Made by a program: the position numbers and the translations under genes. This document shows positions 1 through 7,351 of a DNA stretch of 15,045 nt, piece by piece. Source of the DNA: JANQPX01 sp051010395. Lineage in GTDB: Bacteria > Pseudomonadota > Alphaproteobacteria > Geminicoccales > Geminicoccaceae. Each line of letters begins with the position of its first letter. Position 1 is the stretch's first letter. The notes below the pieces were generated by a model. It did not search any database. It was not told the DNA's origin and saw only the letters and a list, made by a program, of their open reading frames with translations. The stretch lies in contig JBPCVQ010000460.1 of the NCBI GenBank assembly GCA_051010395.1, positions 1 through 15,045 on the forward strand, in the 5' to 3' direction.

Positions 1-59
1 CCAGAAATGCTGTGCTAATGCACTGTTCTAGGCGATCTGGGGACTCCGTCCGCCGGAAA

Positions 60-71
60 GGGGGGGGGGGG
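60..71. repeat. G12 homopolymer tract
   Basis: Twelve consecutive G residues lie about 155 bases upstream of the aldolase start. The tract sits between two arms that can pair: GGGG (39-42) plus TCCGT (45-49) against ACGGA (78-82) plus CCCC (83-86), with AC bulged. The tract would therefore lie in a loop of roughly 28 bases. I see no open reading frame crossing it. It could be a slippage-prone regulatory tract, a structured leader or an assembly artefact; the sequence does not decide between these. Confidence 0.8.
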
Positions 72-226
72 CCGTGCACGGACCCCAAGGCCCGCGGGGA
101 CCAGTGCATCAAAGCGACGCTACCAGGGTTGGGTTAACAGAGCGTTGAACACCTACGAAGCAAATCTTGGCGGCTAAACCCTGATCCCCGGCACGACCCA
201 TCCCTGTCTCCAAGGAGCATCCTACG

Positions 227-931
227 TTGTCCAAACGACCCTCCAAAAAATCGCGTACCCTGCGTCAGGGCATCATCGACACCTGTCTGGAGATGAACGC
301 TTCTGGCCTGAACCAGGGCACCTCGGGCAATGTGTCTGTGCGTGTCAAAGGCGGTATGCTGATCACGCCGTCGGGCAGGCCCTACAAGACGATGAAGCCC
401 AAAGACATCGTCTTCATGCGTGAGGACGGCAGCTATGAGGGCGATCTGGTGCCGTCGACCGAGTGGCGCTTTCACCTGGACATCATGAACAGCCGGGACG
501 ACGTGAACGCCATCGTCCACGCCCATCCGACGTTTTGCACCACGCTCGCGATCCTGAAAAAAGACATCCCGCGGCTTCACTACATGGTCGCGGTCGCAGG
601 CGGCGACGACATCCGCTGCGCACCCTATGCCACCTTCGGTACCCAGGCGCTCTCGGACAACGCGATCAAGGCGCTCAAAGACCGTAAAGCCTGCCTGCTT
701 GCCCATCACGGCATGATCGCCGTCGGCCCCGACCTCCCCAAAGCCATGTGGCTCGCCGTCGAGGTCGAGACGCTCGCCAAGCAATATTACTACACCCTCC
801 AGGCCGGCGGCCCGCCGCTGCTCTCCAAGGCCGAAATCAAAAACGTGGCCGAACGCATCCACAGCTACGGCCCGCGGTCCGAGTCCGACGCGGACGGCGT
901 TGACTCAAACAAGCCAGTCCGTGCTGGCTAG
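227..931 (+). CDS. Class II aldolase/adducin family protein (L-fuculose-phosphate aldolase-like)
   Basis: Zinc-dependent class II aldolase of 234 residues, the usual length for FucA/AraD proteins. These cytoplasmic enzymes reversibly split a ketose phosphate into dihydroxyacetone phosphate and an aldehyde; some relatives are epimerases or decarboxylases. The fingerprints visible are SGNVS (33-37) and TPSG (47-50) for phosphate binding, E79 in STEWRFH as the likely catalytic acid, HAH (98-100) and H160 in AHHG as zinc ligands. The start is TTG: AAGGAG at 212-217 lies nine bases upstream and no suitable ATG is near. The tail after about residue 215 is polar and low in complexity. The gene stands alone on its strand, with no sugar kinase or transporter in the window, so the substrate cannot be named. 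The family is certain; fuculose phosphate is only the nearest guess. Confidence 0.9.
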   Translation: MSKRPSKKSRTLRQGIIDTCLEMNASGLNQGTSGNVSVRVKGGMLITPSGRPYKTMKPKDIVFMREDGSYEGDLVPSTEWRFHLDIMNSRDDVNAIVHAHPTFCTTLAILKKDIPRLHYMVAVAGGDDIRCAPYATFGTQALSDNAIKALKDRKACLLAHHGMIAVGPDLPKAMWLAVEVETLAKQYYYTLQAGGPPLLSKAEIKNVAERIHSYGPRSESDADGVDSNKPVRAG

Positions 932-1345
932 CAGCCAGGGGCGTTACCTGTGATGAGCGCTTTGATGCATCGTCGCGCCAAGCCGAAGCGTGGGGAGGTT
1001 CGGCCGGGACGTTAACGCCGTCTTTACCGCATTGCCGCTATGAGGTTTGCTTGCTTAAGGAAGGATTACCGGCCTGCGCATGCCGCTCTGAACGATGGCG
1101 ATGAAGATGCCGGGTCGATGAGAACGTTGTGCGGCAGGCATGACTTGTGACGCGAGGACGTCCAAAGGGAAAGATCCCGAGGCTTTACCGAGAATAGGTC
1201 GCCTGCCTTTCGATTTTCTCGTGCGTTCTTTCACGTGCGCTGGGAACCAAATGACATGGTCACATCACGAGCAGTTCCGGGGTGACGCCCGCGCCCGGTC
1301 GGGCTGTCCGGGCTCCGGCTCCGCACTACGCCCTGACCGCCCGAC
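932..1345. other. Intergenic region between convergent genes (no gene seen)
   Basis: This 414-base stretch separates the aldolase from the convergent TIR-FGE gene. Short frames exist but none has a ribosome site or recognisable protein. A weak stem, GACG/CGTC followed by TTT near 1010-1024, could help end aldolase transcription. Close to the TIR-FGE 3' end, GCCCGG (1293-1298) can pair with CCGGGC (1308-1313) without a following T tract. I see no promoter or mobile element here. Confidence 0.6.
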
Positions 1346-2791
1346 CTACCCCTGGCCTGCCGGCCCCTGAACTCGGGCAACGCGAAAACCGATATCGTAG
1401 CTCCGGAGGTCCGGCGAGTACGCGTAGCGGCAGGCGGAGCGCAAGCCCTGCGCACCGTCGTTCCAGGAGCCACCACGCAAGACACGCTGGGGGCCATCAC
1501 GCAGGACACGCTGGGAGCCGCCACGCAGGACGCGATTGGTGCCAGCGCCTACAGGATCAGAAGCTGCGACATTCGTATAACTTCGTAGGGTGTCGGCACA
1601 CCATTCCAAGACATTGCCGTGCATATCGTGAAGGTTCCAGCCACTAGCGGGATAGACGCCGACTTCGGTTGTTTTGCCTACGTCCTTGCCGAAGTTTGCC
1701 TGCTCCATAGAAATCGCATCTCCATATGTATAAGCGCTGCGTACGCGCGCCCGGCAGGCATACTCCCATTCCGCCTCGGTAGGCAGACGGAAACTCGCCT
1801 TAGTGATCTTGCTCAACCAAATGCAGTAGGCCTCGGCGTTGTGATGGCTAACATCGATCACCGGTCTACGCCCCCTGCCCCACTCATAGTCCATAAGCTT
1901 CTTTCTGCCTGTCGCCTGACAAAACTGGTCGTATTCTTCGAAGGTGACGGGATAGCGACCAAGTGCGAAGTCCCGGCGGATGGTCACTTCATGCTGCGGG
2001 CCTTCGTTCCTTACGCGCCCCTTTTCGTCCTTTGGCGAGCCCATCAGGAACGTGCCGGCTGGGATCTTGACCATCTCCGGACACCAAGGCTCGTCGATGT
2101 CGCGAAATACCTCGCCTGGCTGCCACAACAATTCTGCTCTCTCGGGAACCCTCGACGCTGGCTCCCTTATGAACGGTTCCTCGGATCGCCTGATTCGTTT
2201 GAGCGCCGAGGACAAAGGGATCGATCGTCCAGGTGTCGCTGAAGATGCAGCCGCCTTCGGTTGCTCGACCACCCGAAGCACATTCCGACGCGTGCGCTCG
2301 ATCTGAGTCGAAAGCGCATGCAATTCACGCCGGCAGGCGGGTGACATCAAGTCCTCGAAAATAAGGTCGCGCCAGTCCCAGCGCTGGCGTTCGTCGATTT
2401 CCTGCGCCAGCTCGTCCCTCGCCTTGAGGTGTCCTTCTTCTAGCACCGGACAGGAGATCCAGTAGATCGGCAGCACGAGATCCCGTCGACCGACCCTCCT
2501 TTCCAAGTCCAGGAACGTGCGCAACTCCTGGCGGCAGGGCTCGCTTCGAAAAAAGCTCGGCGTCAGGATCGGGATGAAGAAGCGTGCCCGATCGAGCATC
2601 TCATCCAGCTTGTCCTTCCAGCGCTCGCCAAGGCCGATGCCGGTCTCGTCGTCGACATCCTGAAAGATATGAAACTGCTTGCCGGAGACCTGCCGAACAG
2701 TGCGACTAAGCCGCCGGCGAAAGGCGGCAATCTCGCCGTCTTCATCGTCAAATCGCGTATAGCTCAAAAAAGCGTCGGGCTTTGCAGGCAT
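1346..2791 (-). CDS. TIR domain - FGE/SUMF1-like domain fusion protein
   Basis: A 481-residue two-domain protein. Residues 5-150 form a TIR domain: DAFLSYTRFDD opens it, and CRQEL supplies E89 at the position of the catalytic glutamate of NAD-cleaving TIRs. A charged linker (about 165-235) leads to an FGE/SUMF1-like domain (238-474) with PAGTFLMGS, GRYPVTFEEY, RLPTEAEWEYACRA, LHDMHGNVLEWCAD and the closing GFRVAR. The cysteine pair of true formylglycine-generating enzymes is not visible after GGSW (443), so this domain probably binds rather than catalyses. The usual single RVLRGGSW motif is triplicated at 419-442. ATG with CAGG just upstream is the start; it lies 105 bases after an exonuclease gene on the same strand. 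TIR-FGE fusions occur in bacterial conflict systems; an NADase effector with an FGE sensor is my inference. Confidence 0.9.
   Translation of the reverse strand: MPAKPDAFLSYTRFDDEDGEIAAFRRRLSRTVRQVSGKQFHIFQDVDDETGIGLGERWKDKLDEMLDRARFFIPILTPSFFRSEPCRQELRTFLDLERRVGRRDLVLPIYWISCPVLEEGHLKARDELAQEIDERQRWDWRDLIFEDLMSPACRRELHALSTQIERTRRNVLRVVEQPKAAASSATPGRSIPLSSALKRIRRSEEPFIREPASRVPERAELLWQPGEVFRDIDEPWCPEMVKIPAGTFLMGSPKDEKGRVRNEGPQHEVTIRRDFALGRYPVTFEEYDQFCQATGRKKLMDYEWGRGRRPVIDVSHHNAEAYCIWLSKITKASFRLPTEAEWEYACRARVRSAYTYGDAISMEQANFGKDVGKTTEVGVYPASGWNLHDMHGNVLEWCADTLRSYTNVAASDPVGAGTNRVLRGGSQRVLRDGPQRVLRGGSWNDGAQGLRSACRYAYSPDLRSYDIGFRVARVQGPAGQG
1468..1539 (-). repeat. Three tandem 24-bp units encoding RVLRGGS-type octapeptides
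   Basis: Three consecutive 24-base units lie at 1468-1491, 1492-1515 and 1516-1539. Units 1 and 2 differ at three positions; unit 3 differs from unit 2 at about six. On the minus strand they encode NRVLRGGS, QRVLRDGP and QRVLRGGS, followed by W443. The unit is a multiple of three, so expansion or contraction keeps the frame. Members of the FGE fold normally carry this motif once, so two extra copies appear to have been added by duplication. Confidence 0.9.
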
Positions 2792-2896
2792 CCTGGGGCA
2801 GTCGCTTAAAAAGTTCAGCCAATCGGCCGAAACCTAGCACCGTCCACAACCCCAAGTGAAGCGTGATTCCTCTCGCAAGCTCAGGCAAGTCGAGGG

Positions 2897-3448
2897 TCAA
2901 CGCCCCGCGTTGAGGATGTTGCAGGTTAGTTTGGCGTAGCTGAGCGCGTCGTCGATGGCCTGGTGGTTGTGGTTGTAGTCCTGGTCGAACCAGTGTTCGG
3001 GCATGCTGCTGGTTCTGCACTCGGTCACCGGGCGTTTGAGGAGGGCGGCGGCGTAGGATGAGAGGTCCAGGGAGCGGCGCTGGAAGGGGTCTTCGCCGGC
3101 GAACTCCCAGAGATACCAGGCGATGAACGGGTAGTCGAAGGCGACGGGGTGGGCGACGAAGATGGGTTGGCCGCCGAGACCCTTCAGCCAGGCGACGTAG
3201 TCTTTCATCGCCTGTTCCGGTGGCACCGGATTGGTGCGGCAGGCGCGCCAGCCGTCCTGCTGAGTGCGCCACCATTGCATGGTCGGCGGATATTCGCCGG
3301 CGCCCGGCAGGAGGTGGAGGTTTCTCGTGAAGGTCGAGAGAATGGTTTTGCCCGGCGTGAAGGCGACCGAACCGAAGCTCAGCATGGAATGGTGGCCGGG
3401 GCTTGGGCCGTTGCTTTCGATATCGGTGGCGACATAGAGTTCAGTCAT
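2897..3448 (-). CDS. DEDDh-family 3'-5' exonuclease (DnaQ/RNase T-like)
   Basis: A protein of 183 residues with all acidic residues of a DEDDh exonuclease. Numbering from a TTG one codon upstream, these are D10 and E12 in ATDIES (motif I), D106 in AHPVAFDYPFI (motif II), and H163 with D168 in HQAIDDA (motif III, HxAxxD). Such enzymes use two metal ions to remove nucleotides from 3' ends of DNA or RNA; the sequence does not say which. No other domain is present, so it is a stand-alone nuclease and not a polymerase subunit. I chose the ATG at 3448 because GGGGA lies about nine bases upstream; the adjacent TTG at 3451 is possible. The TIR-FGE gene follows 105 bases downstream on the same strand and may be cotranscribed. 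A housekeeping RNA or DNA trimming role remains equally possible. Confidence 0.88.
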   Translation of the reverse strand: MTELYVATDIESNGPSPGHHSMLSFGSVAFTPGKTILSTFTRNLHLLPGAGEYPPTMQWWRTQQDGWRACRTNPVPPEQAMKDYVAWLKGLGGQPIFVAHPVAFDYPFIAWYLWEFAGEDPFQRRSLDLSSYAAALLKRPVTECRTSSMPEHWFDQDYNHNHQAIDDALSYAKLTCNILNAGR

Positions 3449-3636
3449 CAATTAAAATCCCCGAAAATGACTTATAAACACGACCCAGCGAGCATCATCA
3501 TCGTCTGTTGAACCATATTGCGGGTGTAAATTGAACGGGGCATGAATGCTGGGGTCACTCGGCCGGCTGATGCGTATTCCAGGCCTCAAGGTATGTCGGA
3601 TTATTCTATCGACATGTGATTGACCGGCGTTTCCCA

Positions 3637-3665
3637 TTGGTCACGGTCATCATTCGGGCTAGAAT
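3637..3665 (+). promoter_or_regulatory. Candidate promoter of the dehydrogenase gene
   Basis: TTGGTC (3637-3642) and TAGAAT (3660-3665) are separated by 17 bases and resemble sigma-70 type -35 and -10 elements. Transcription would begin near 3672, about 38 bases before the ATG. An inverted pair TGACCG (3621-3626) and CGGTCA (3644-3649) surrounds the -35 element and could be an operator. Short motifs like these also arise by chance. Confidence 0.4.
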
Positions 3666-3709
3666 CTCCCGAAGCAAACGGCATCTTTCGCAACGAAGGG
3701 GGAGTGTTC

Positions 3710-5107
3710 ATGGCCGCTGAAACCGCCATCGCAGCGACATTGTCATCGGTGATGGAGCCGATCCGCGCCCTTATCGGTGATCGCCTGTCGACCTCGCTTC
3801 CGATCCGCGAGCAGCATGGCAAGGATCAGACCCATAATGCCGGCGCCACCCCGGACGCGGTGGTTTTTCCTGAAAGCACGGAGGAAGTCCAGGCGATCGT
3901 CCGGCTCTGCGCCGAACAGGCCGTGCCGGTCATTCCCTATGGCACCGGCACCTCACTCGAAGGCCATATCACGGCCCTGAAAGGCGGCGTCACCCTCGAT
4001 CTCTCGGGCATGAACCAGATGCTAGAGGTCAATCCCGAGGATCTGGACTGCCGGGTGCAGGCGGGTGTCACGCGAAAACAGATCAACACCTATCTTCGCG
4101 ATACCGGCCTCTTTTTCCCCGTCGACCCCGGCGCCGACGCCAGCATCGGCGGCATGGCTGCTACGCGCGCCTCGGGTACTAACGCCGTGCGGTATGGCAC
4201 CATGCGCGAAAACGTCTTGGGGCTCACGGTGGTGACTGCCGACGGGCAAATCATCAAGACGGGGGGGCGCGCTCGAAAATCCGCAGCCGGCTATGACCTC
4301 ACACGCCTGTTCGTCGGCTCCGAGGGAACGCTCGGCGTCATCACCGAAATCGGGCTTCGGCTTTATGGGGTGCCGGAGGCGATTTCTTCGGCGGTCTCTG
4401 CCTTTCCCACGGTCGACGATGCGGTCAACACCGTGATCCAGACCATCCAAATGGGTGTGCCGGTGGCGCGCATCGAGCTTCTGGATGCGCTGCAGATGAA
4501 GGCCTGCATCGCCTATTCGAAGCTCGAGGGCATGAAGGAGGCGCCGACGCTTTTCTTCGAGTTCCACGGCTCCGATGCCGGCGTCGAGGAGCAGGCGACC
4601 ACAGTGGGCGAGATTGCGGCCGAGTTCGGCGGGGACGATTTTCAATGGGCGACCAGGCCGGAGGACCGCAACCGGCTTTGGGAGGCGCGCCACAATGCGT
4701 TCTATGCGGTGATGGCCGCCTGGCCGAACACCTCGGCGGTGGTGACGGATGTCTGCGTGCCGATCTCGCGCCTAGCAGAGTGCATTGCCCGCACCCAAGA
4801 GGAATTGAAGGTTAACAAATTGACCTCGCCGCTGGTGGGCCATGCCGGCGACGGCAATTTTCACCTGTCGATCATGGTCGACATGGATGACCCGGACGAG
4901 TTGCAACGCGCCAAGGCGCTCAGCGAAACCATGGTCGAGCAGGCATTGGCCTGCGGCGGCACCTGCACCGGTGAACACGGGGTCGGCATGGGAAAAATGC
5001 GCTATCTGGAAGCGGAACACGGTGAGGCACTGCAGGCCATGCGCGCCATCAAGAACGCGCTGGACCCAGGGAACATTATGAACCCGGGCAAGGTGGTGCA
5101 GGTTTGA
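3710..5107 (+). CDS. FAD-binding D-lactate dehydrogenase (cytochrome-type, GlcD/LDHD family)
   Basis: A flavoenzyme of 465 residues that oxidises a D-2-hydroxy acid, most likely D-lactate, to the 2-oxo acid and passes electrons to the respiratory chain. The N-terminal half is a PCMH-type FAD domain: PYGTGTSLEGH (76-86), DPGADASIGGMAATRASGTN (139-158) and GSEGTLGVITE (203-213). The C-terminal domain has the metal and substrate histidines in GHAGDGNFH (H378, H385) and GEHGVG (E422, H423), ending in DPGNIMNPGK. The length suits the LDHD/DLD1 group. The ATG at 3710 is preceded by GGGGGAG at five bases' spacing; the frame is open 30 codons further up but lacks a better site. No glcE/glcF iron-sulfur partners follow, favouring a single-subunit D-lactate enzyme over glycolate oxidase. 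Closely related 2-hydroxyglutarate dehydrogenases cannot be excluded. Confidence 0.92.
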   Translation: MAAETAIAATLSSVMEPIRALIGDRLSTSLPIREQHGKDQTHNAGATPDAVVFPESTEEVQAIVRLCAEQAVPVIPYGTGTSLEGHITALKGGVTLDLSGMNQMLEVNPEDLDCRVQAGVTRKQINTYLRDTGLFFPVDPGADASIGGMAATRASGTNAVRYGTMRENVLGLTVVTADGQIIKTGGRARKSAAGYDLTRLFVGSEGTLGVITEIGLRLYGVPEAISSAVSAFPTVDDAVNTVIQTIQMGVPVARIELLDALQMKACIAYSKLEGMKEAPTLFFEFHGSDAGVEEQATTVGEIAAEFGGDDFQWATRPEDRNRLWEARHNAFYAVMAAWPNTSAVVTDVCVPISRLAECIARTQEELKVNKLTSPLVGHAGDGNFHLSIMVDMDDPDELQRAKALSETMVEQALACGGTCTGEHGVGMGKMRYLEAEHGEALQAMRAIKNALDPGNIMNPGKVVQV

Positions 5108-5467
5108 ATCGGGGTCCACTGTGCCGCGAACGCGATACAGCGTTCAGGCACTATATCCCGTCGGGCGCCGCAAGAGATCACGTAGCAAGCCTCCCCAGGG
5201 GCCTAAGCTTGCATATCAGAAGGCGGATAGTGAATTCTTAAAATAATCTTGAGCGTTATATTGTTAATATTTTTACGATGCGCATTCGACACACCAATCA
5301 TGGCAAATTCAAGCCACGTACACCCTCTTGTCCTTGAGCAGTGACCGCAGTTACAATTAGATTCATTTCATTGTCGCGATCCATGGTGATTGTTGCCTAG
5401 TGTTGATAATACATGGCCTGGATGCGGCAGTTCAGTAAATCACGTCCGCGCACCGGAGAATGGTCTC
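5108..5467. other. Intergenic region with hairpins and an AT-rich segment
   Basis: No gene is seen in these 360 bases. After the hairpin at 5121-5151 comes a second stem, GCAAGC (5185-5190) with GCTTGC (5207-5212). The segment at 5230-5280 is markedly AT-rich and holds the short palindrome ATATT-GTT-AATAT (5258-5270), which may be an operator or part of a promoter for the downstream cyclic-di-GMP gene. GATAAT at 5405-5410 could be a -10 element, but I find no good -35 partner. Confidence 0.5.
5121..5151 (+). terminator. Strong hairpin after the dehydrogenase gene
   Basis: GTGCC (5121-5125) pairs with GGCAC (5147-5151), and GAACGC (5128-5133) with GCGTTC (5140-5145), around a six-base loop and a small internal bulge. 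It starts 13 bases after the stop codon, a typical terminator position. No T tract follows, so it may instead protect the mRNA 3' end or act with Rho. Confidence 0.5.
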
Positions 5468-7351
5468 ATGGAGCAAATTCGGCCTATCATAGCCACGTCG
5501 GCCGAATCCGGGTCCGACTGCTCGGAACAGACGCCCGAGAAGCTGCATGGCTGGAAAGTGGCGAGCTGGCGATCATCACTTCCGACGGGCAAAAGTGTCA
5601 TCGAGCAGCTGCAGCACAGCGAGCAACGCCTCGCGGATTTCTTGGACACTGCAGCCGATCGCCTCTGGGAAATGGACGCAGACCTGCGCCTAACCTTCGT
5701 CTCACCCGGTCGGCTTGATTCGATGCTGGCGCCGGAACTCGTGTTGGGAAAGACGCGATGGGAGATTGCAGGCGTCGATCCCGACTGCGATGCAAGCTGG
5801 CGCGCCCATGTGGCCGATCTCATGGCACGTAAACCCTTTCGTGATTTCGAGTTCAAGACCGCCGGCCCCAATAGCGAGTCACGTTATCACTCGGTCAGCG
5901 GGATTCCACTCTTCGACAAACAGGGTGTTTTCATCGGCTATCGGGGGACCGTCCGAGATATTACCGCGCTCAGAATGGCCCACCAACGAATAGAGCATTT
6001 GGCGTTTCATGACGATCTGACCGGGTTGCCGAATCGGCGCCATCTCAAGAACGAGTTCAGGCGAATCGGCGATGATGCGCGGCGCGACGGCACCCAAATT
6101 GGCATGATGCTGCTCGACATCGATCACTTCAAGGATATCAACGACACGCTTGGCCATTCCCTTGGCGACAAGCTGTTGATCGAGGTTGCAAGGCGGCTGG
6201 AAGACAATGTCGACCGACATGATCTCCTGGCCCGGATTGGCGGCGACGAATTTGCCATCGTCGCCGTCTCACAATGGGAAAAAGAACGGCTGGGCGCCAT
6301 GGCGGAGCGGATCATCAAGGCGATGGCTGAGCCCTTCACCATTGATTCTAAGGGGGTACGTATAGGTGTGAGCGTCGGCATCACCGTCTATCCCGATCAC
6401 AGTGCCGACTTCGAACGGACGCTCGCAAATGCTGACATGGCTCTCTATGCCGCGAAGAACGCGGGCCGACATACTTGGCACATGTTCGACGACGCGCTGC
6501 ATAGAGGCGTTCAGATCCGGCACCGTCTCGACCAGGAGCTGCGGCGAGCGTGGCAGTTCGGCGAGTTCGCGCTGCACTATCAACCTCTGATTTGCACGAG
6601 AAGGGCGAAAGTCGCTGGTTTCGAGGCGCTGATCCGTTGGCAACACAAACAGCGCGGTTGCCTTTTGCCCGATACTTTTCTCAGCACACTCGAACTAAGC
6701 CCGATCTTGGAGCCGCTCACCCGTTGGACCTTGAGAACGGCACTTGCCGAGCGGCAGAAATGGCAAAGCCAGGGCTTTGGCAACCTCAATATCGCCGTCA
6801 ACATTCCCTCGGCGACCTTTCATGGGGCAGACCTGCTCACGACCATCGACGATTGTCTCAAGCAGACCGGAGCTCCCCCAGAAGCCCTGACACTGGAAAT
6901 TTCCGAGAGGGCGCTGATCGATTTATCAACGACCGTGCCTGTGCTCGACGCCCTACGTGAACTCGGTGTTGTCATCGCAATCGACGATTTCGGCATGGGC
7001 TACTCCTCGCTGTCACGATTGAAGAGTCTGCCGGTCGATGTGCTGAAGATCGACCGGTCCTTTTTGGCCAATGTCGCCGAGGGCGGACAGGAGACGGTGA
7101 TCGCGGAACTCCTGATCAAGATGGGACACAGTCTTGGCAAGAAAGTGGTCGTCGAGGGTGTCGAAACCGAGGAACAGGTCGCGTTTCTGGATACGATCGG
7201 GTGCCTTCAGCTCCAGGGGTTCCTGATCGCTCCAGCCATGCCGCCTGTCGATTTACCGCACTGGGTCAAAAATTGGCAGGACACATCGATCGACAACTGG
7301 CTGGAACGTGCTGCTCAAGCAAAATTTGAAGCGGAAGCGGTCCGTTCATAG
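5468..7351 (+). CDS. PAS-GGDEF-EAL protein (cyclic-di-GMP synthesis and breakdown)
   Basis: A 627-residue cytoplasmic signalling protein with no membrane segment. A PAS sensor (about 51-166) is followed by a GGDEF domain (170-342) and an EAL domain (351-599). The GGDEF signature is intact (258-262), so it can in principle make cyclic-di-GMP from GTP. The inhibitory RxxD site five residues before it is missing: its arginine is replaced by aspartate. The EAL domain keeps the phosphodiesterase residues: EAL (386-388), N in NIAVN, E477 in LEISE, DD (506-507) in IDDFGMGYSSL, K527 in LKIDRS, E563 in EGVETEEQ and Q583 in LQGF. Both activities therefore look possible. The ATG at 5468 has GGAGA eight bases upstream and is preferred over a TTG 26 codons earlier. 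What the PAS domain senses is unknown, and no partner gene is adjacent. Confidence 0.93.
   Translation: MEQIRPIIATSAESGSDCSEQTPEKLHGWKVASWRSSLPTGKSVIEQLQHSEQRLADFLDTAADRLWEMDADLRLTFVSPGRLDSMLAPELVLGKTRWEIAGVDPDCDASWRAHVADLMARKPFRDFEFKTAGPNSESRYHSVSGIPLFDKQGVFIGYRGTVRDITALRMAHQRIEHLAFHDDLTGLPNRRHLKNEFRRIGDDARRDGTQIGMMLLDIDHFKDINDTLGHSLGDKLLIEVARRLEDNVDRHDLLARIGGDEFAIVAVSQWEKERLGAMAERIIKAMAEPFTIDSKGVRIGVSVGITVYPDHSADFERTLANADMALYAAKNAGRHTWHMFDDALHRGVQIRHRLDQELRRAWQFGEFALHYQPLICTRRAKVAGFEALIRWQHKQRGCLLPDTFLSTLELSPILEPLTRWTLRTALAERQKWQSQGFGNLNIAVNIPSATFHGADLLTTIDDCLKQTGAPPEALTLEISERALIDLSTTVPVLDALRELGVVIAIDDFGMGYSSLSRLKSLPVDVLKIDRSFLANVAEGGQETVIAELLIKMGHSLGKKVVVEGVETEEQVAFLDTIGCLQLQGFLIAPAMPPVDLPHWVKNWQDTSIDNWLERAAQAKFEAEAVRS

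Noticed and set aside
134..862. A 242-codon open frame on the minus strand over the aldolase gene
   Set aside because: It mirrors the aldolase codons, has low-complexity His/Arg/Asp-rich composition and no recognisable motif, while the plus strand encodes a clear enzyme.
1346..1560. Possible variable region of a diversity-generating retroelement, since FGE-fold C-termini are common targets
   Set aside because: No reverse transcriptase, accessory gene or template repeat is present in the window, and the repeat here is a plain 24-base tandem one.
1577..1587. ATAACTTCGTA, matching 11 bases of a loxP arm
   Set aside because: It is a single arm without spacer or second arm and lies in codons for LRSYTNV of the FGE domain; chance match.
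3620..3709. Thirty-codon N-terminal extension of the D-lactate dehydrogenase
   Set aside because: It has no homology, would overlap the promoter candidate, and the ATG at 3710 has a strong ribosome site.
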